Made by a program: the position numbers and the translations under genes. This document shows positions 10,292 to 21,560 of a DNA stretch of 64,000 nucleotides, in pieces (positions within the stretch are counted from its first letter, which is position 1; the number at the start of each line of letters is the position of its first letter). Under the pieces are notes generated by a model, which was not told the origin of the DNA, made no database searches, and was given only the letters and a program-made list of their open reading frames with translations. Source of the DNA: Diogma glabrata (Eukaryota > Arthropoda > Insecta > Diptera > Cylindrotomidae); the NCBI GenBank assembly GCA_963693315.1, contig OY856186.1, positions 235,457,135 through 235,521,134 of the forward strand, in the 5' to 3' direction.

Positions 10292-11896
10292 TTCTAAATA
10301 CGATTTTCCACCATTTACTTTTAATTCGATTGAAAATCTCATAGGATATGTTAACAAGCTTCAAATCAATGCCCTTCAAATATATTCAACCAATTTTGTT
10401 TATTTCAGCCTCTACTATCATACCAACGGAAGTGAAAATTCAAAAAGTATAAGAAATAATAGTCTTTAAAAATATCTAAAAAAATTAGCGGCAACCACAA
10501 CTATAAAGTAGCTCGAAAAGGTCGCTTTCCAAATTAAAGCAATTGGAATAAATACACAAGTCATACACAACGAAAATACACAATACGATTCACGAAATTT
10601 ATAACAACAACATAATCTTTATTTGAAATGAAATTAATTTTTATTGTGAAATGATGACCGAGGTCAACGAAATTTATCAGCACAATTTAATCCTAAAAGT
10701 TGTAAAGAACAGACTAAAAGATAATTGACTCTGAAGAACGGTGCCAGCATAGAACATTAAAATTTGCAAAGAATATAATTCAACAGAATAAACAAGTAAA
10801 CCCATATGTTTGAATATTAGTACATGAGAAAAATATATGACACTTCTTAAAGAATCGACCTGCCCAGCAAAGATTCACGAAATATCGTGTTTTAGGCTTT
10901 TTACTGTATTTTAAATACGGCTGCCATGTGCTAACATGAAGCGTTAAATGTAGACATGTTGAATAACAGTTTATATTTCTAGTATTTTTCCAAATTTTGT
11001 TTGAATTACCAATTTGCAACACTTTTGCGAATTGCAACCAAAACTTATCAAATAAAACAAAACAAAACAAAGTTGACAAACGTCAACATTTTTTATATTG
11101 AAACTGAAGGTGAAGGTTACACTTTGTCTTCCAATCCCTTTTAATGTTTTTTGTCTACATTTTCTTCAAACGAAAACATCTTATTTATAATTTGTTTTAT
11201 TAAATATATTTTCTTGGCACCCGTAACATATATAATGGAATATTCTTTTATTATTTTGTTTTTGTGCAATTTGGCAGATTCACTGTCTACAGACTAATAG
11301 AATTTTAAAAAAAACACTTTAATTTGGTTTCGTGCAAATAAATTGATGAAATTTAAAAAAATATCTGCAGTTAATTTAGAAGGAATTTGAAAATAGCAGA
11401 CTCATTCACAATATTACATTGTATTACAAAATTTGAGAATGAACGTATACGCTGGTTTTATACTGCAAAGTGCAAATTTCTACAATCAACCATTGTAGTT
11501 TCTGAACTATTGAACGAAATTCAAATATGATTCAAATAAAGTACACAAAAATAATTTTAAAAACGCTGATAAAACCGATTATAAACTCAAATTATTCATC
11601 GATCGTTTTAATTTTCAAAACAAGTTGTCAACAATAATAATAGATAAAAAACAGTAAACAACTTTTGTTTACTAACAACTCGTTAAGGCGTTGTAGTTCT
11701 GATAAATATTTTCAATTTTTAATAGTTTGGCGCAGCTACATAGTAAAACACTTTAACTGCAGTTTTGGAATAAGTAAATAGGGACTTATTACTTCACTGA
11801 AACAATAATCTTCTATTTACGTATACCTCCACCCATATGAGCATATTTACATTTAATTATTCAACTTATTTCTTCCACACAAAATTGATATTCATA
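10292..11896. other. No gene recognised
   Basis: AT-rich. It contains only a faint LTR-like echo (about 11470-11520) and short open frames of ordinary random length. Confidence 0.45.
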
Positions 11897-11898
11897 TA

Positions 11899-12043
11899 GT
11901 GTATTCTTTTCGGCTGTACCGAACAAATTTCAGTACAGTTCCAACACCGAATTATTTTTTTTGTATTGAAATTCATTCCAAAAGAATACAAAATTCGATA
12001 ATTCGGTGTTAGAACTTGTTCGGTACAGCCGAAAAGAATACAC
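11899..12043. mobile_element. 145-bp MITE with 28-bp inverted ends
   Basis: The ends are inverted copies beginning GTGTATTCTTTTCGGCTGTA and continuing CCGAACAA. TA lies on each side (11897-11898, 12044-12045), fitting a Tc1/mariner-type target duplication. The interior arms share CAACACCGAATTAT. It has no coding capacity. Confidence 0.75.
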
Positions 12044-12045
12044 TA

Positions 12046-13125
12046 ATAGACACGTCAATATGTTCAATATGTCAATATGTCAATATGTTAATCAAAAAAC
12101 AATATATCGTAAGAAAATTTAAAATATTAAAACTTAAACCTAATGAAAATTAATTTAAAAAAAAAACAGCTGACGGAATAATGTGAAATTATAAAAAAGT
12201 TAACATTAAAAAATAATGCGGTTCAGCTATTTCTTTATTCATTTCTTCTAACTTTATTCTCTCACCACAAATAACAAAAACAAACAAAACAACCTTCACA
12301 TGTCATATTTAAAGTAATTTGATTGGTTTATCATTAATCATACACAAACATTTATACAAATAACATCTACCGCAATCAGGTGGACTTTAATACATTTTGC
12401 TTTCGCATTCGATATTTATGTAGATTAGTTTTGAACTTTGATCGTTTTTTTTCTCAAAATTATAACGGAACTTTAAAAAATAAAACAAAAATGACCCACA
12501 AATTATTAAAAAAAAAAATTAACTAACAAGGCAATTTGGCATGTTCATGTATTTATATTCTTATTATAATTTCTAGAAATTATATATGGATTTCAACGAT
12601 GAATCATAATATTCTTCCGCACTTTGTTTTTATTATTATTATTTTTATTATTATTATTATTTTTAACACCAATTTTATTATTTTTAACTATGTACTCACT
12701 TTTCTTTTCACACTTAAGTAAAATTAATAACATATTCAACAATGTTAACGCACCAAAACTATTAATATTATATAAACAAAACTAAAATAGATAAATCACT
12801 ATTTAAAAATTTGTTATTATTATTAATCTATTTGATTCAAAAAAATGTTTTAGCATAAATAATTTCACAATATATTAATTAATTACTTCTCTTTTTAAAG
12901 AGTTCACTGTTTTCATATCACTTCGTTGACTGATATAACATGACTAACTGAACTGAATGAATATTTTTATTTTATTATTTTCATTTTCATTTCATCTTAT
13001 AAAATATTTTTATTTTTTGTTACCTCTTACGATAACGGTAGCGGTTATATAAAACTGAATCAGTAGACAAATATATTATAAATGTTAGTTTAAGGTGAAT
13101 TGTTTAAGGTTCTAAAAACAAATTT
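12046..13125. other. AT-rich region, no gene
   Basis: It starts with a short tandem run of GTCAATAT (about 12052-12095). The rest is poly-A/T-rich sequence without a credible frame. Confidence 0.45.
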
Positions 13126-13129
13126 TTCT

Positions 13130-13745
13130 GGGGTGGGCCAGGATTACATAGCCTGACAGACCTGTGACCCGCTTTCTAATCGACATGTACCCAATTTATC
13201 AGTAAAAGTTTAACAGCTTTGATAGAACATGTGTCAGCATTTTTGGTCGATATGTGCCAGGTTTACTGTTTGACCTGCATCATATTTGCTGGTCGAAATA
13301 TATCATTCTTGCAGGTTTAATAGCTAACATATTCCAGCTGTACCGGGTTGAATGTGTGATTTTCTGGTCTCCTAGCTTTGGTGTTTGAATTGTAAAAATT
13401 TACTGGTAACTGTGCGCCAGTTTACCTAATTAGCATATGGCAGTATTGCTGTTTGGCACGCATCCACTTGGCTGGTGGCGTGTGCAAATTTTACTAATCA
13501 GCAATGCTAGATTTAGTGCCTGCATTTTTCAGTTTTGCTGGTCAATATGTGACGAGTATGCTGCTCGGGATGCGCCAGTTAAGTTGGACGGCATATTTTA
13601 GTTTTGCCTGTTGGTGTGTACGAACTTTAGTATTCGGAGTGTGCCAATTTTGCTAGCCGGCATATGCCAGTTTTGATGCTCGACATGTCAGTTTTGATGC
13701 TCGACATATGTCAGTTTTGTTAGCTTGTAGCCAATTTTGACCTGT
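13130..13745. repeat. Degenerate minisatellite, ~30-bp unit
   Basis: About 20 decayed tandem units of roughly 28-33 bp. Each is a variant of GCCAGTTTTGCTGGTCG plus ACATATG. The clearest adjacent units are at 13660-13720, with CGACATGTCAGTTTTGATGCT. It is more GC-rich than its surroundings and has no open frame. Confidence 0.8.
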
Positions 13746-15210
13746 TATAGTTATTTGTTACTTTTGTTTTTTTTTTTGTTGATTGAATGCTAAACAAAAC
13801 TTGACCCATTGTTGGATTGATGAGTTAGACGTGTTTTTTCTAATTGTTTGTCTTGTCTATTGGCCTATAATAATTTTGCATATTAATGCGAATTTAAATT
13901 AAATTAATTTGTAAACAAATGAAATATAAATCAGATTATGAATCAGTTAGATTGAAATACATAAACTACAAATTAAATAACACGCCATACAAACTGTCAG
14001 TCAGAATAAAAGAACGAGAAGTTTCTTTCTATTTTGCTAATTTAGTTATTGGAATCAATCTTAATCAATTTTAAACGATGATTTTAGTCAAAGCAGCATC
14101 TAAAATGCGATAATTGGGGTTATGTCCCTTTACCATGGAAACACGAAAGTCGTTTCAAAATGGCGCGCAATATATACTATTTATTGAGTCAAATTAAGAC
14201 AGTACAAAGAAATTAATAACAACAATCGCTTAATAACTAAAATAAATCTAAAGTTTTTATACATATTAAAAAAATAAATAAATAAAGAATCAAAACAATC
14301 AAAAAGTATGCAATGTTTTAAATATGCTTAATAAACTATTAAACCAGGGCCAAACCGAAATTAAATACAAGAAAAATTAAATACCTGAAAATGACATGAA
14401 GATGAATTGAAATATTATGATTCAAAAGTTTAAGAAGCTTAGGAGCAATTTCGTCAGGAGCAGGACCTGACCTTTTGTTAGAATCCATAGAACTTTCTTC
14501 ATTTTCTCTCTCAGAATTTTAAAGTTATTGACATTGAAGTTGATTCTCGATTCTTGGTACGCTAATTGGAAATGCTTAGCAAACAAATCAGAAATTCCTT
14601 TGGGATATGAAGAAGATTCGTTTTGAAAAAAATTGATTTGGTCGGTCTGGCACACGTCTTATTTGCCAGAAATGGCCCAAACCTGGTTTACCAGACTTGA
14701 CTCCAGGACATCAGTCCAAACTTAGTCCAAGCTTGGGCCGTTTGAAAATATTAAGCCTGGTCCAAACCCCAAAAGGTGTGGCGCGAGCTTAGCCTAGGTT
14801 TGGCCCCTGAGCTTTTTCTTACCCGGGACTTAATACTGCAAACTAAAAATTGTAAAATAAAATTTTACAACGGTTTTCGTTTTGATATTTTCCTTTAATA
14901 AAAAACTTCATTAAAATTTGAAGGAGTTATAATGCTGCATTTAAAATTTAATCAAAGAGGTGAAATATCGTATATTCTGGATTAGTAATTTGTGACATTT
15001 TTTTATTTTCGTGGTTTAGTACGTTAAAAAAACTGACCAAACATGATATGTTAAAAAATGGCCTTTCCTTAAATTGATACGCAAGAAACCAAGCATTTGT
15101 TACGAATATTTCAAGTCTGATATTTAGTTGACTAGAAGAGTTTATTGACGTTAATTCATTGCCCAGGTAACAATTTCGCCTAAATTTTTTATATTATTCC
15201 AACTTTACTT
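13746..15210. other. No gene; possible element ends
   Basis: Mostly AT-rich. A motif CAGGGCCAAACC (14345) and its inverse GGTTTGGCCCCTG (14798) face each other about 450 bp apart and may be decayed terminal repeats. No duplication of the target is visible and no product is recognised. Confidence 0.35.
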
Positions 15211-15214
15211 GAAA

Positions 15215-15610
15215 AAGCATTGTGTAAGACCATATTATTCAAGTTTTACCTATAAAAAGCTTGTAAAAGACTAGATTTTATAAGTTTCTTATATAATTCC
15301 TTAAGTAAGGCTTTATTCGATAATAAATTTTTATAAAGCAAATGTTACTCAAGTATAATTTCTCATATAAGGCTTTATTCAAATATAACTTTTAAGGCAG
15401 TATTCAAGAAATTATTGCTCAAGTTTAATTCCTTATATAAACCTTTATTCAAGAATAATTTTTAGGAATAATTCAAGGAGATTTTTACCCAAGCATAGTT
15501 CCAATTGTATTATACTTTATTCACGTATAATAATTTTAGTTGTACTCAAGGAAATTGTTACTCAACTAAAAATTTCTCATATACGGCTGTTCAATGAATA
15601 TTAAAAATTT
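15215..15610. repeat. Degenerate tandem repeat, ~75-bp period
   Basis: About five decayed units, each containing TTACTCAAGTATAATTTC, CTTATATAAGGC and TTTATTCAAGAATAA blocks in the same order. It is AT-rich and non-coding. Confidence 0.65.
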
Positions 15611-15802
15611 AATGACAAATTGATCTGCCAATCTTTAAAACATTATGCATTTGCAAAATTAGATAATTATTTTTTGAAGCTCATTGTTTCATTCCGATTG
15701 TGTGGTTTTTTATTAAATTAAACTTATAATACATAGCATCACTTATTGATGTGTTTAAAAAGTGAACAAAACCTTCAAAATCCAAAAAACTATTATGAAT
15801 AA

Positions 15803-16262
15803 ATAATAGTAGATTCTTGTATGAGTTGAGAATGATGGCAATTCTTCACAAGGATGAAGTTTCCCGAAACGAGCGTAGCGAGTGGAGGGAATCATCCGAG
15901 TGAAGAATTGCCATCATCCTATACGAATACAAGATGCTATTTTCTACACGACTATAAAATATTTCGATTAATTTCCAGTTTGATTGTTAAAGTTTGTATC
16001 ACCATATTGAAATACATACATCAAAGATAGCATAAAAAACAAAACAAGTTTTTTATTTTATATATGTATTGTTCTCGTTTTAACTTGTTTATATTACTAT
16101 ACCAACAAATGAAGTTTTTAATTTGTTAGGGGAATATTTAATAAACTATAGAACTGTTGAAGAATTTAATTAGAATCACTAGTTGTGGAATGAATACAAT
16201 TACAATGGAAGATATACGCATGGAAAGCATATATTCTTTAGTAGTCGTGGATAAAAGAAATT
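15803..16262. repeat. Palindromic repeat family, copy 1
   Basis: About 460 bp shared with 40291-40683. The first 145 bp are an imperfect palindrome (ATGGCAATTCTTCAC facing GTGAAGAATTGCCAT) around the core CGAAACGAGCGTAGCGAG. This copy lacks the outer inverted ends seen in the second copy. An open frame at 16157-16438 overlaps its 3' part but runs out of the conserved repeat and is probably chance. Confidence 0.7.
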
Positions 16263-16662
16263 ACTTCAAAATAGACAAGATAGTTCCTTCAAAGGAAATG
16301 GAATTGCCATTATTCCGCAGTCATTCAATAAAACATTTATTTAATAACCAGCCAAGTTGTGCAACTGAACATGATGTCAACTACAACATACCATACATAT
16401 CCTCCTTACACAACTTGAGTAATACTTTTATACTTTGAGTAATTGAATTATTTATGTCGTGAAAATCAAAGATTCAATCGACAAATGCGTAAGGTAAAAG
16501 ATTATGAAGAAGTTATAGGAGCTGTGTTCGATTCCTGTCCGACGCTGAATTAACACATTTTTATTTTATGTTCCTTTTTGCTTTTTTTTTACTTTTTAAT
16601 CATTTTTAATCGTATAGTTGAATGGAAACACGTTCATAGATATTGTATATGAATACACAAAT
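16263..16662. other. No gene recognised
   Basis: AT-rich. A GTTCGATTCC motif at about 16527 resembles a tRNA B box but no tRNA fold or A box accompanies it. Confidence 0.4.
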
Positions 16663-17025
16663 TTATTTTCCTACGCCCGATAGTGAAAGTATGCTTTTCA
16701 AGCTGTCAGTTGATGGTTGAAAGTTTGTATTTGCCGCTTGGCGAGCGGCAATGAAAAATAGAGTTGAAAGTAAATTTATACATACAGTAAAAAAATTATT
16801 TATTGCTTTCTTGGTCTTGACAATTTCGGATATATAAGCAAGCATGACATTTTCTGAATAAGATGATCCAACTTTATTTATTTTGCACCATTTAACGAAT
16901 AAGTCATATTCTCTTTCATACCATTTTTTTGATTTTTCTGGTAATAAATTTAAAATTACACTCTCCGCGGCTTCTACGATGTGTGGCGGGGTGGAATCTA
17001 TTTCATTTTCATAACTGCTATCCAT
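16663..17025 (-). pseudogene. Crypton-type tyrosine recombinase, N-terminal fragment
   Basis: A 120-codon frame. Residues about 18-72 (VILNLLPEKSKKWYEREYDL, then FVKWC and YSENVMLAYISE) match the SAM-like core-binding domain common in insect proteins derived from Crypton DNA transposons. The family carries a C-terminal tyrosine-recombinase catalytic domain (R-H-R-Y). Here homology ends after KTKK, the remainder is unfamiliar, and no catalytic domain follows, so this is a broken copy. The recognised part begins near the ATG at 17025. A palindrome with GC-rich core lies 200 bp upstream. The assignment rests on remembered family pattern. Confidence 0.65.
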
Positions 17026-17223
17026 AGTTTTAATAAATTTTATTATATCGCAAATTTACGTGTTTACTTTTTATACAATATTTTTTGATAAAACAAAATG
17101 GAACGCAAAATTTCCTTTGAAACGATGTAGCAAGGCTAATATGATAGAAATAAAATAAATCTTTACAGAGATTGAATGTAAATATTTATCTAGGTTTTGA
17201 TCAATTTGAAGCGGGCGGAGGAA

Positions 17224-17364
17224 AAATAGTATGCATGCTTCAAGCGTAAAGTGACTTTTGTGCTCGGAGGCGATAAACATCGCTCGCCTACGGCTCACGC
17301 TGTAAATTTCGGCTCCGAGCACAAAAGATTTACTTTCCGCTTTGAATATGCAATATACTATTTC
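17224..17364. repeat. Palindrome with CGCTCGCC core
   Basis: Inverted arms of about 60 bp: AATAGTATGCATG with TTTTGTGCTCGGAG on the left, and CTCCGAGCACAAAAG with ATGCAATATACTATT on the right. They surround a GC-rich centre, CATCGCTCGCCTACGGCTCACG. It lies upstream of the Crypton fragment and may be a terminal or regulatory structure of that element. Confidence 0.7.
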
Positions 17365-18300
17365 ATGAACTTTGAAACTAGACACCTCATATGTATTGAA
17401 GCAATTTTTTTATGCACTTCATTTCATTTACTCCAAATCTTAGCTTCGAGCAATCGCTAGTTTTAACTGTATTCAAATTTAGAATTATTGTTTTTGCTGC
17501 ATACAAATTTGGGGGTTTGGTTCATTATAATAACTATTTTCCATTTACAAAAACAAGACAATAAAATTGGTTTCATTTTCGTTTGCTATGAAAGACTTCC
17601 TGCTTTGCTATTTAAATTTGTCTAATCAAAAAATAAAATAGATAACACCTCGAAAAGATTTCAAAATGTTTAAATATGATAAAAAAAAATTTGAAAGAAG
17701 ACAATAATCATTCCACGAATATTTTTATCGTGGTTTCAAGGATGTTATAAAATTAACACACGCATTCATTACCGTTTAACTTTGAAATAATATTTTTCGT
17801 CAACTAAACAAATCATAATAATTATTATCGTTATTTTGTTTACATACTTATTAAACTTATTCAACTTAACATGAAGTTGTATCTATCGTACGTTACTTTA
17901 AAAAACGAAAAGAAAACAACATGATTGGATACAGCTGAAATGACGAAAATTTTGTGAAAGTTAATATCGTTCGATTTGATTTACTATATCATTTGTTCGT
18001 GTGTGTGTGGTTTGTTTGGCTGTGTAACGTCATTTTAATGTTTTTATTTGATTACAAATTTTAAGCTGTTATTGTTTTTATCAAAGAACCAAACTATGTC
18101 AGCAGACAGTATCGTACGATTATCCAATTATAATTTTTCGACGAATCACTGAACACGAATTTTGATTCTAAACTAAATTTAATCTGCCAGTTTATCAAAA
18201 TTGATCATTTGCCTAATCTACACGAAACGAGTAAACATGGGAGTTACTGTAGTACAGCTATATACATCGAGTGAACACATAAAACGAATTACTCGTAAGT
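17365..18300. other. No gene recognised
   Basis: AT-rich intergenic sequence with a short GT-rich run near 18000. No repeat or frame stands out. Confidence 0.45.
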
Positions 18301-18748
18301 ACCTTGGTCTTAAAAGGTTTTTATGTTTTGATGTGACACATATTGTAATGCCTATTGCCTACTACACAACACATTTTATAAAAAAAATATAAAATATTAG
18401 GCCAATATAATAAAGATGTCAAAATAAACAGTTTGACATATTTAAATGTTTTGTTAAGTTGTTAAGGTTTTGCTGGTTGGATTGTAAAATTTCTTGCTGA
18501 TTGTTGAATGCCAGTTACATATATACTCATGTAACTGGCAGGCAACAATCAGCAAGAAATTTTACAATCTAACCAGCAAAACCTTAACAACTTAACAAAA
18601 CATTTAAAAATGTCAAACTGTTTATTTTGATATCTTTATTATATTGGCCTAATATTTTATATTTTTTTAATAAAATGTGTTGTGTAGTAGGCAATAGGCA
18701 TTACAATATGTGTCACATCAAAACATAAAAACCTTTTAAGACCAAGGT
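18301..18748. repeat. 448-bp near-perfect palindrome
   Basis: Left arm 18301-18524 and right arm 18525-18748 are inverted copies differing at only a handful of positions. They meet at TGCCAGTTACAT...ATGTAACTGGCA. Each arm runs from a LINE B-type 3' tail through its short poly(A) into unrelated sequence, so the inversion includes a LINE tail plus its former 3' flank. The right arm continues into the mini-LINE at 18662-19008; the left arm stops abruptly at the LINE motif ACCTTGGTC. Confidence 0.9.
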
Positions 18749-19008
18749 TCCACAACAACAAGCGTTCTAAGATGTTGATAGACGCAAATCTGTTTGTTTT
18801 TTATATTTTGTTTAAACGAATTACTAAACAATAACCTGACATAGGATGATAGGACATAGGTCAATATTTGATGATAAGATAGAGAAAATAAAAATAAAAA
18901 AGAGATAAAAAGCGAATTTATTTTAAAAATGTTTCTCACGTAAAGTCGTATGTCAATTCCAGGGACTGGACTCTGGAGTAGGTGGGGCCGTCACACCCGT
19001 AGATAAAA
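18662..19008 (-). mobile_element. Mini-LINE (LINE B leader + tail), copy X
   Basis: Read on the minus strand it has a LINE B 5' leader (about 18840-19008, with ATGTCAATTCCAGGGACTGG as in 59320-59340). This joins an unrelated A/T-rich linker and then the LINE B 3' tail (GCGTTCTAAG, CCTTGGTCTTAAAAGG, ACACAACACATTTTAT, poly-A). The whole endonuclease/reverse transcriptase region is absent. The junction (GACGCAAATCTGTTTG near 18781) is the same as in copy Y at 21585-22180, so the deletion predates both copies. Confidence 0.7.
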
Positions 19009-19139
19009 AACAACACAAAATTTACAAATCAACAAAAACTGATACCTCCCCTCCATTGATACCTCCATCAGTTGGACCTCCAAAACAGATACCTGACACC
19101 TCCAGGGACTCCTTGAGATATAATTTATCGTTTAGTTAT

Positions 19140-19292
19140 CTATTCTTTAATAAAACGAACAAAATAGATTTGCGTCTATCAACACCTTAGAACGCATGTT
19201 GTAGTGGGACCTTGGTCTTAAAAGGGGTTTAAATGTGTTATTGTGACACATATTGCAATGACTATTACACAACATATTTTATTAAAAAAAAT
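19140..19292 (+). mobile_element. Mini-LINE, 5'-truncated copy
   Basis: Plus-strand copy of the mini-LINE 3' half: the linker with GATTTGCGTC, then AACGCATGTTG, ACCTTGGTCTTAAAAGG, TGTGACACATATTG and a short poly(A) at 19284-19292. It is truncated within the linker and lies head-to-head with copy X. Confidence 0.7.
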
Positions 19293-19690
19293 TTCTTGAC
19301 TTTATATAATTATTAAAATTAACAAAAAATTTAATACTTAAAATTACAATTATTTTTATATTATAATTATTTAAATTATAATTATTAATTAATTATGCTA
19401 TATTACTATGAGTTAATTATTTATAATCAATAAAATAATTAATTATTTACATTTTAATATTATAATTAATTTATTATAATTAATTTCAATAATCACTTGA
19501 AAATAATTAATAATTATTGAAAATAACAAAATATTTAATACTTATGTTTATTTAGTTTTGTATATACATTATATACATTTTATGAATTTAAATAATATTT
19601 TAAATACCATCTATATAAATAAAATGGAGTTTTGACACGGTTTTGAAGTTCTCGCAAATAATATAAAAATTATTAAACCAACAATAAATA
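19293..19690. other. Extremely AT-rich block
   Basis: Dense TTAATTA/ATAATTA repeats with scarcely any G or C up to about 19560. No gene. It probably has low mapping uniqueness. Confidence 0.6.
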
Positions 19691-19692
19691 GC

Positions 19693-20178
19693 TATAGTAG
19701 AATTTTTTTGCCAGTGAACACAAAATTTGTTTTTTATGCGCATATTGTTTGCACATGCGCATGCACATGCGCATATTGTTTGCACATTCAGTGTCTCGAT
19801 TAAAATATTAAAAAAAACTATTGGGGTCCCATTGAAATGGACAAAAAAACTCATAAAAATTAATAAATTACTATTGAAATTCAACCAATTATAATAGAAA
19901 ACCAAAAACTAGTAAAAATATTAATGATTTTGTAGGTAATGTAACAAAATTTTGATAATTAAAAATAATTATAATAAAAATAACGACGCCTATGGAAACA
20001 AATATCACAACAAACAAAAGGTACGAACTAGAAGTAGAAATTTAACTAATATAATTGTTTTGAAAACAAATTTATCCCAAAATAAATAATACATCTCTGT
20101 TTTACTTTTTGTCTCATCTTTTATCTCTTGCTGCGTTCCTAGCTGTCAAAAATTCGCTGGCAAAAAAATTCTACTATA
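19693..20178. mobile_element. MITE with ~22-bp inverted ends
   Basis: The left end TATAGTAGAATTTTTTTGCC is matched in reverse by GGCAAAAAAATTCTACTATA at 20159-20178. The outermost TA could be the target duplication. The interior is non-coding and has a doubled TTGCACATGCGCAT motif at 19749-19785. Confidence 0.65.
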
Positions 20179-20219
20179 CGTAGTTCAAATAATTAAATTG
20201 TATTTAAAACATAATATAA

Positions 20220-20880
20220 TGTTACGAGTACAGAAAAATCTAGACGATTACAGAAAGATCTAGACGATTACGGTCACTTCCAGGAAAATAAAATCAACAA
20301 AACACAACAGAAAGTGAATGAAATGAATAATGTTGTTGTTGTTGTACATGTTCTTAGAATTAAGGTCTACACAAAACAAATGATTTTATGAATCAAATCA
20401 ACGTAACGTAAAATAATGGAATATTCTAATATTTTCTCAAGGTTTCTAAAAAGTGACCGCGAAATTTCTAGAGATTAGGAATGTATATAAAGAAATTACC
20501 TCTTGTAGTTTTTAATTAGTTTTATTTTAAACCTGCGATAGTGAAGTTAAAATTATAAAAGTGATTTTTAAATTAGTTATTGTGAATAAAGTTATAAGTG
20601 TTATTGAGAAGAAATATTTTGTGTATTATTTTGAACGTTGTGAATTGAAAATTTCTACAATAAACCGTTGGAGCTTCGAAGCTGTTGGAAGAATATTCTA
20701 GCTAGGAATATTGTGCGCTGTATTGTTTCCTGTTGTTGTGGAACAATTAAGGAGTTGAATACTTAATAAAACTTGGTGTTTGTGCTTACTAGTCAGTGAT
20801 CGAACTCAGAAGAGATTGGGAATTACGTTTATCGAATTGAGAGTAAGGCCAATTCGAAGTAAGGTTGGAAAAACGTAACA
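20220..20880 (+). mobile_element. Solo LTR of the gypsy-type element
   Basis: A complete 661-bp LTR (TGTTACG to CGTAACA) in plus orientation with no internal region. It is flanked by ATAA on both sides (20216-20219, 20881-20884); the match extends to 9 bp, ATAATATAA. This is the usual product of recombination between two LTRs. A ~20-bp segment near the 5' end (GATCTAGACGATTACAGAAA) is tandemly duplicated relative to the other LTRs. Confidence 0.93.
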
Positions 20881-21430
20881 ATAATATAAAACTGTTTTCT
20901 GGTAAGTTTATATAAAACTTCGATCGATGAAAACAATTATTTAAGGTTATGCAAAAAGTTACATTTGATTTGTTTTATTTATGTTATAGTAAAATTTGTG
21001 TGACTTAGAAAAACATAACTTAATATTTGAATATACAATTTAATTATATTAAAATAAGAAATAAAAATAGAAAACTGAGAAACAAATCTACTGTCGATCG
21101 AATTTTGTATGTGTGTTTTGGATATATGGATATGTTTTGCTTAAGTTTTGTACGCAAATTTGCGGACTGTTAAGTTTTCCGTTCAAGTTAAATGTGACAG
21201 CTCAACTGAACGAACCGACCGTCGGTGGTCGATTATATGTAAAGTCCATATGTCGCATTTGTTGGTAAGTTCTCGCAGGTTCGCCCATTACATTACCCTC
21301 AAAATATATATAAATAATTAGAGAATGTAAATACAAAAATGTATAAAGACAGACCAAAGAAATCGTGATAACAAATCTGTAAAATTCAATCTCTCCATTT
21401 TGATTTGTTTTTCAATGTCTTTCAATGTTT
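20881..21430. other. No gene recognised
   Basis: AT-rich. A more complex stretch at 21160-21290 shows no credible coding frame. Confidence 0.45.
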
Positions 21431-21560
21431 GATCTCTCCATGCGGAGAGAAATTATAAATTAAAACAATTCGAAATTTAAAATGCCAAAAAATATTGAAT
21501 GTTTTCTTCATGGTTGTGTTAATTTTTGTAAAATGAATGAAAATAGTTACGCGAGTAATT
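21431..21560 (+). repeat. 130-bp direct repeat (left target duplication)
   Basis: This segment recurs as 22181-22191 joined to 23126-23244 (11 + 119 = 130 bp) with about five mismatches. The two copies bracket mini-LINE copy Y and fit a very long target-site duplication; the right copy was later split by the hAT-type element. Confidence 0.8.

Noticed and set aside
14343..14830. Defined hAT element with CAGGGGCCAAACC ends
   Set aside because: The ends are short and imperfect and no 8-bp target duplication is visible.
16157..16438. 93-codon frame as a gene
   Set aside because: The first third lies in a non-coding repeat also found at 40610, and the rest has no recognisable feature.
16500..16560. 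tRNA or SINE suggested by GTTCGATTCC
   Set aside because: Only a B-box-like motif; no A box at the right distance and no cloverleaf.
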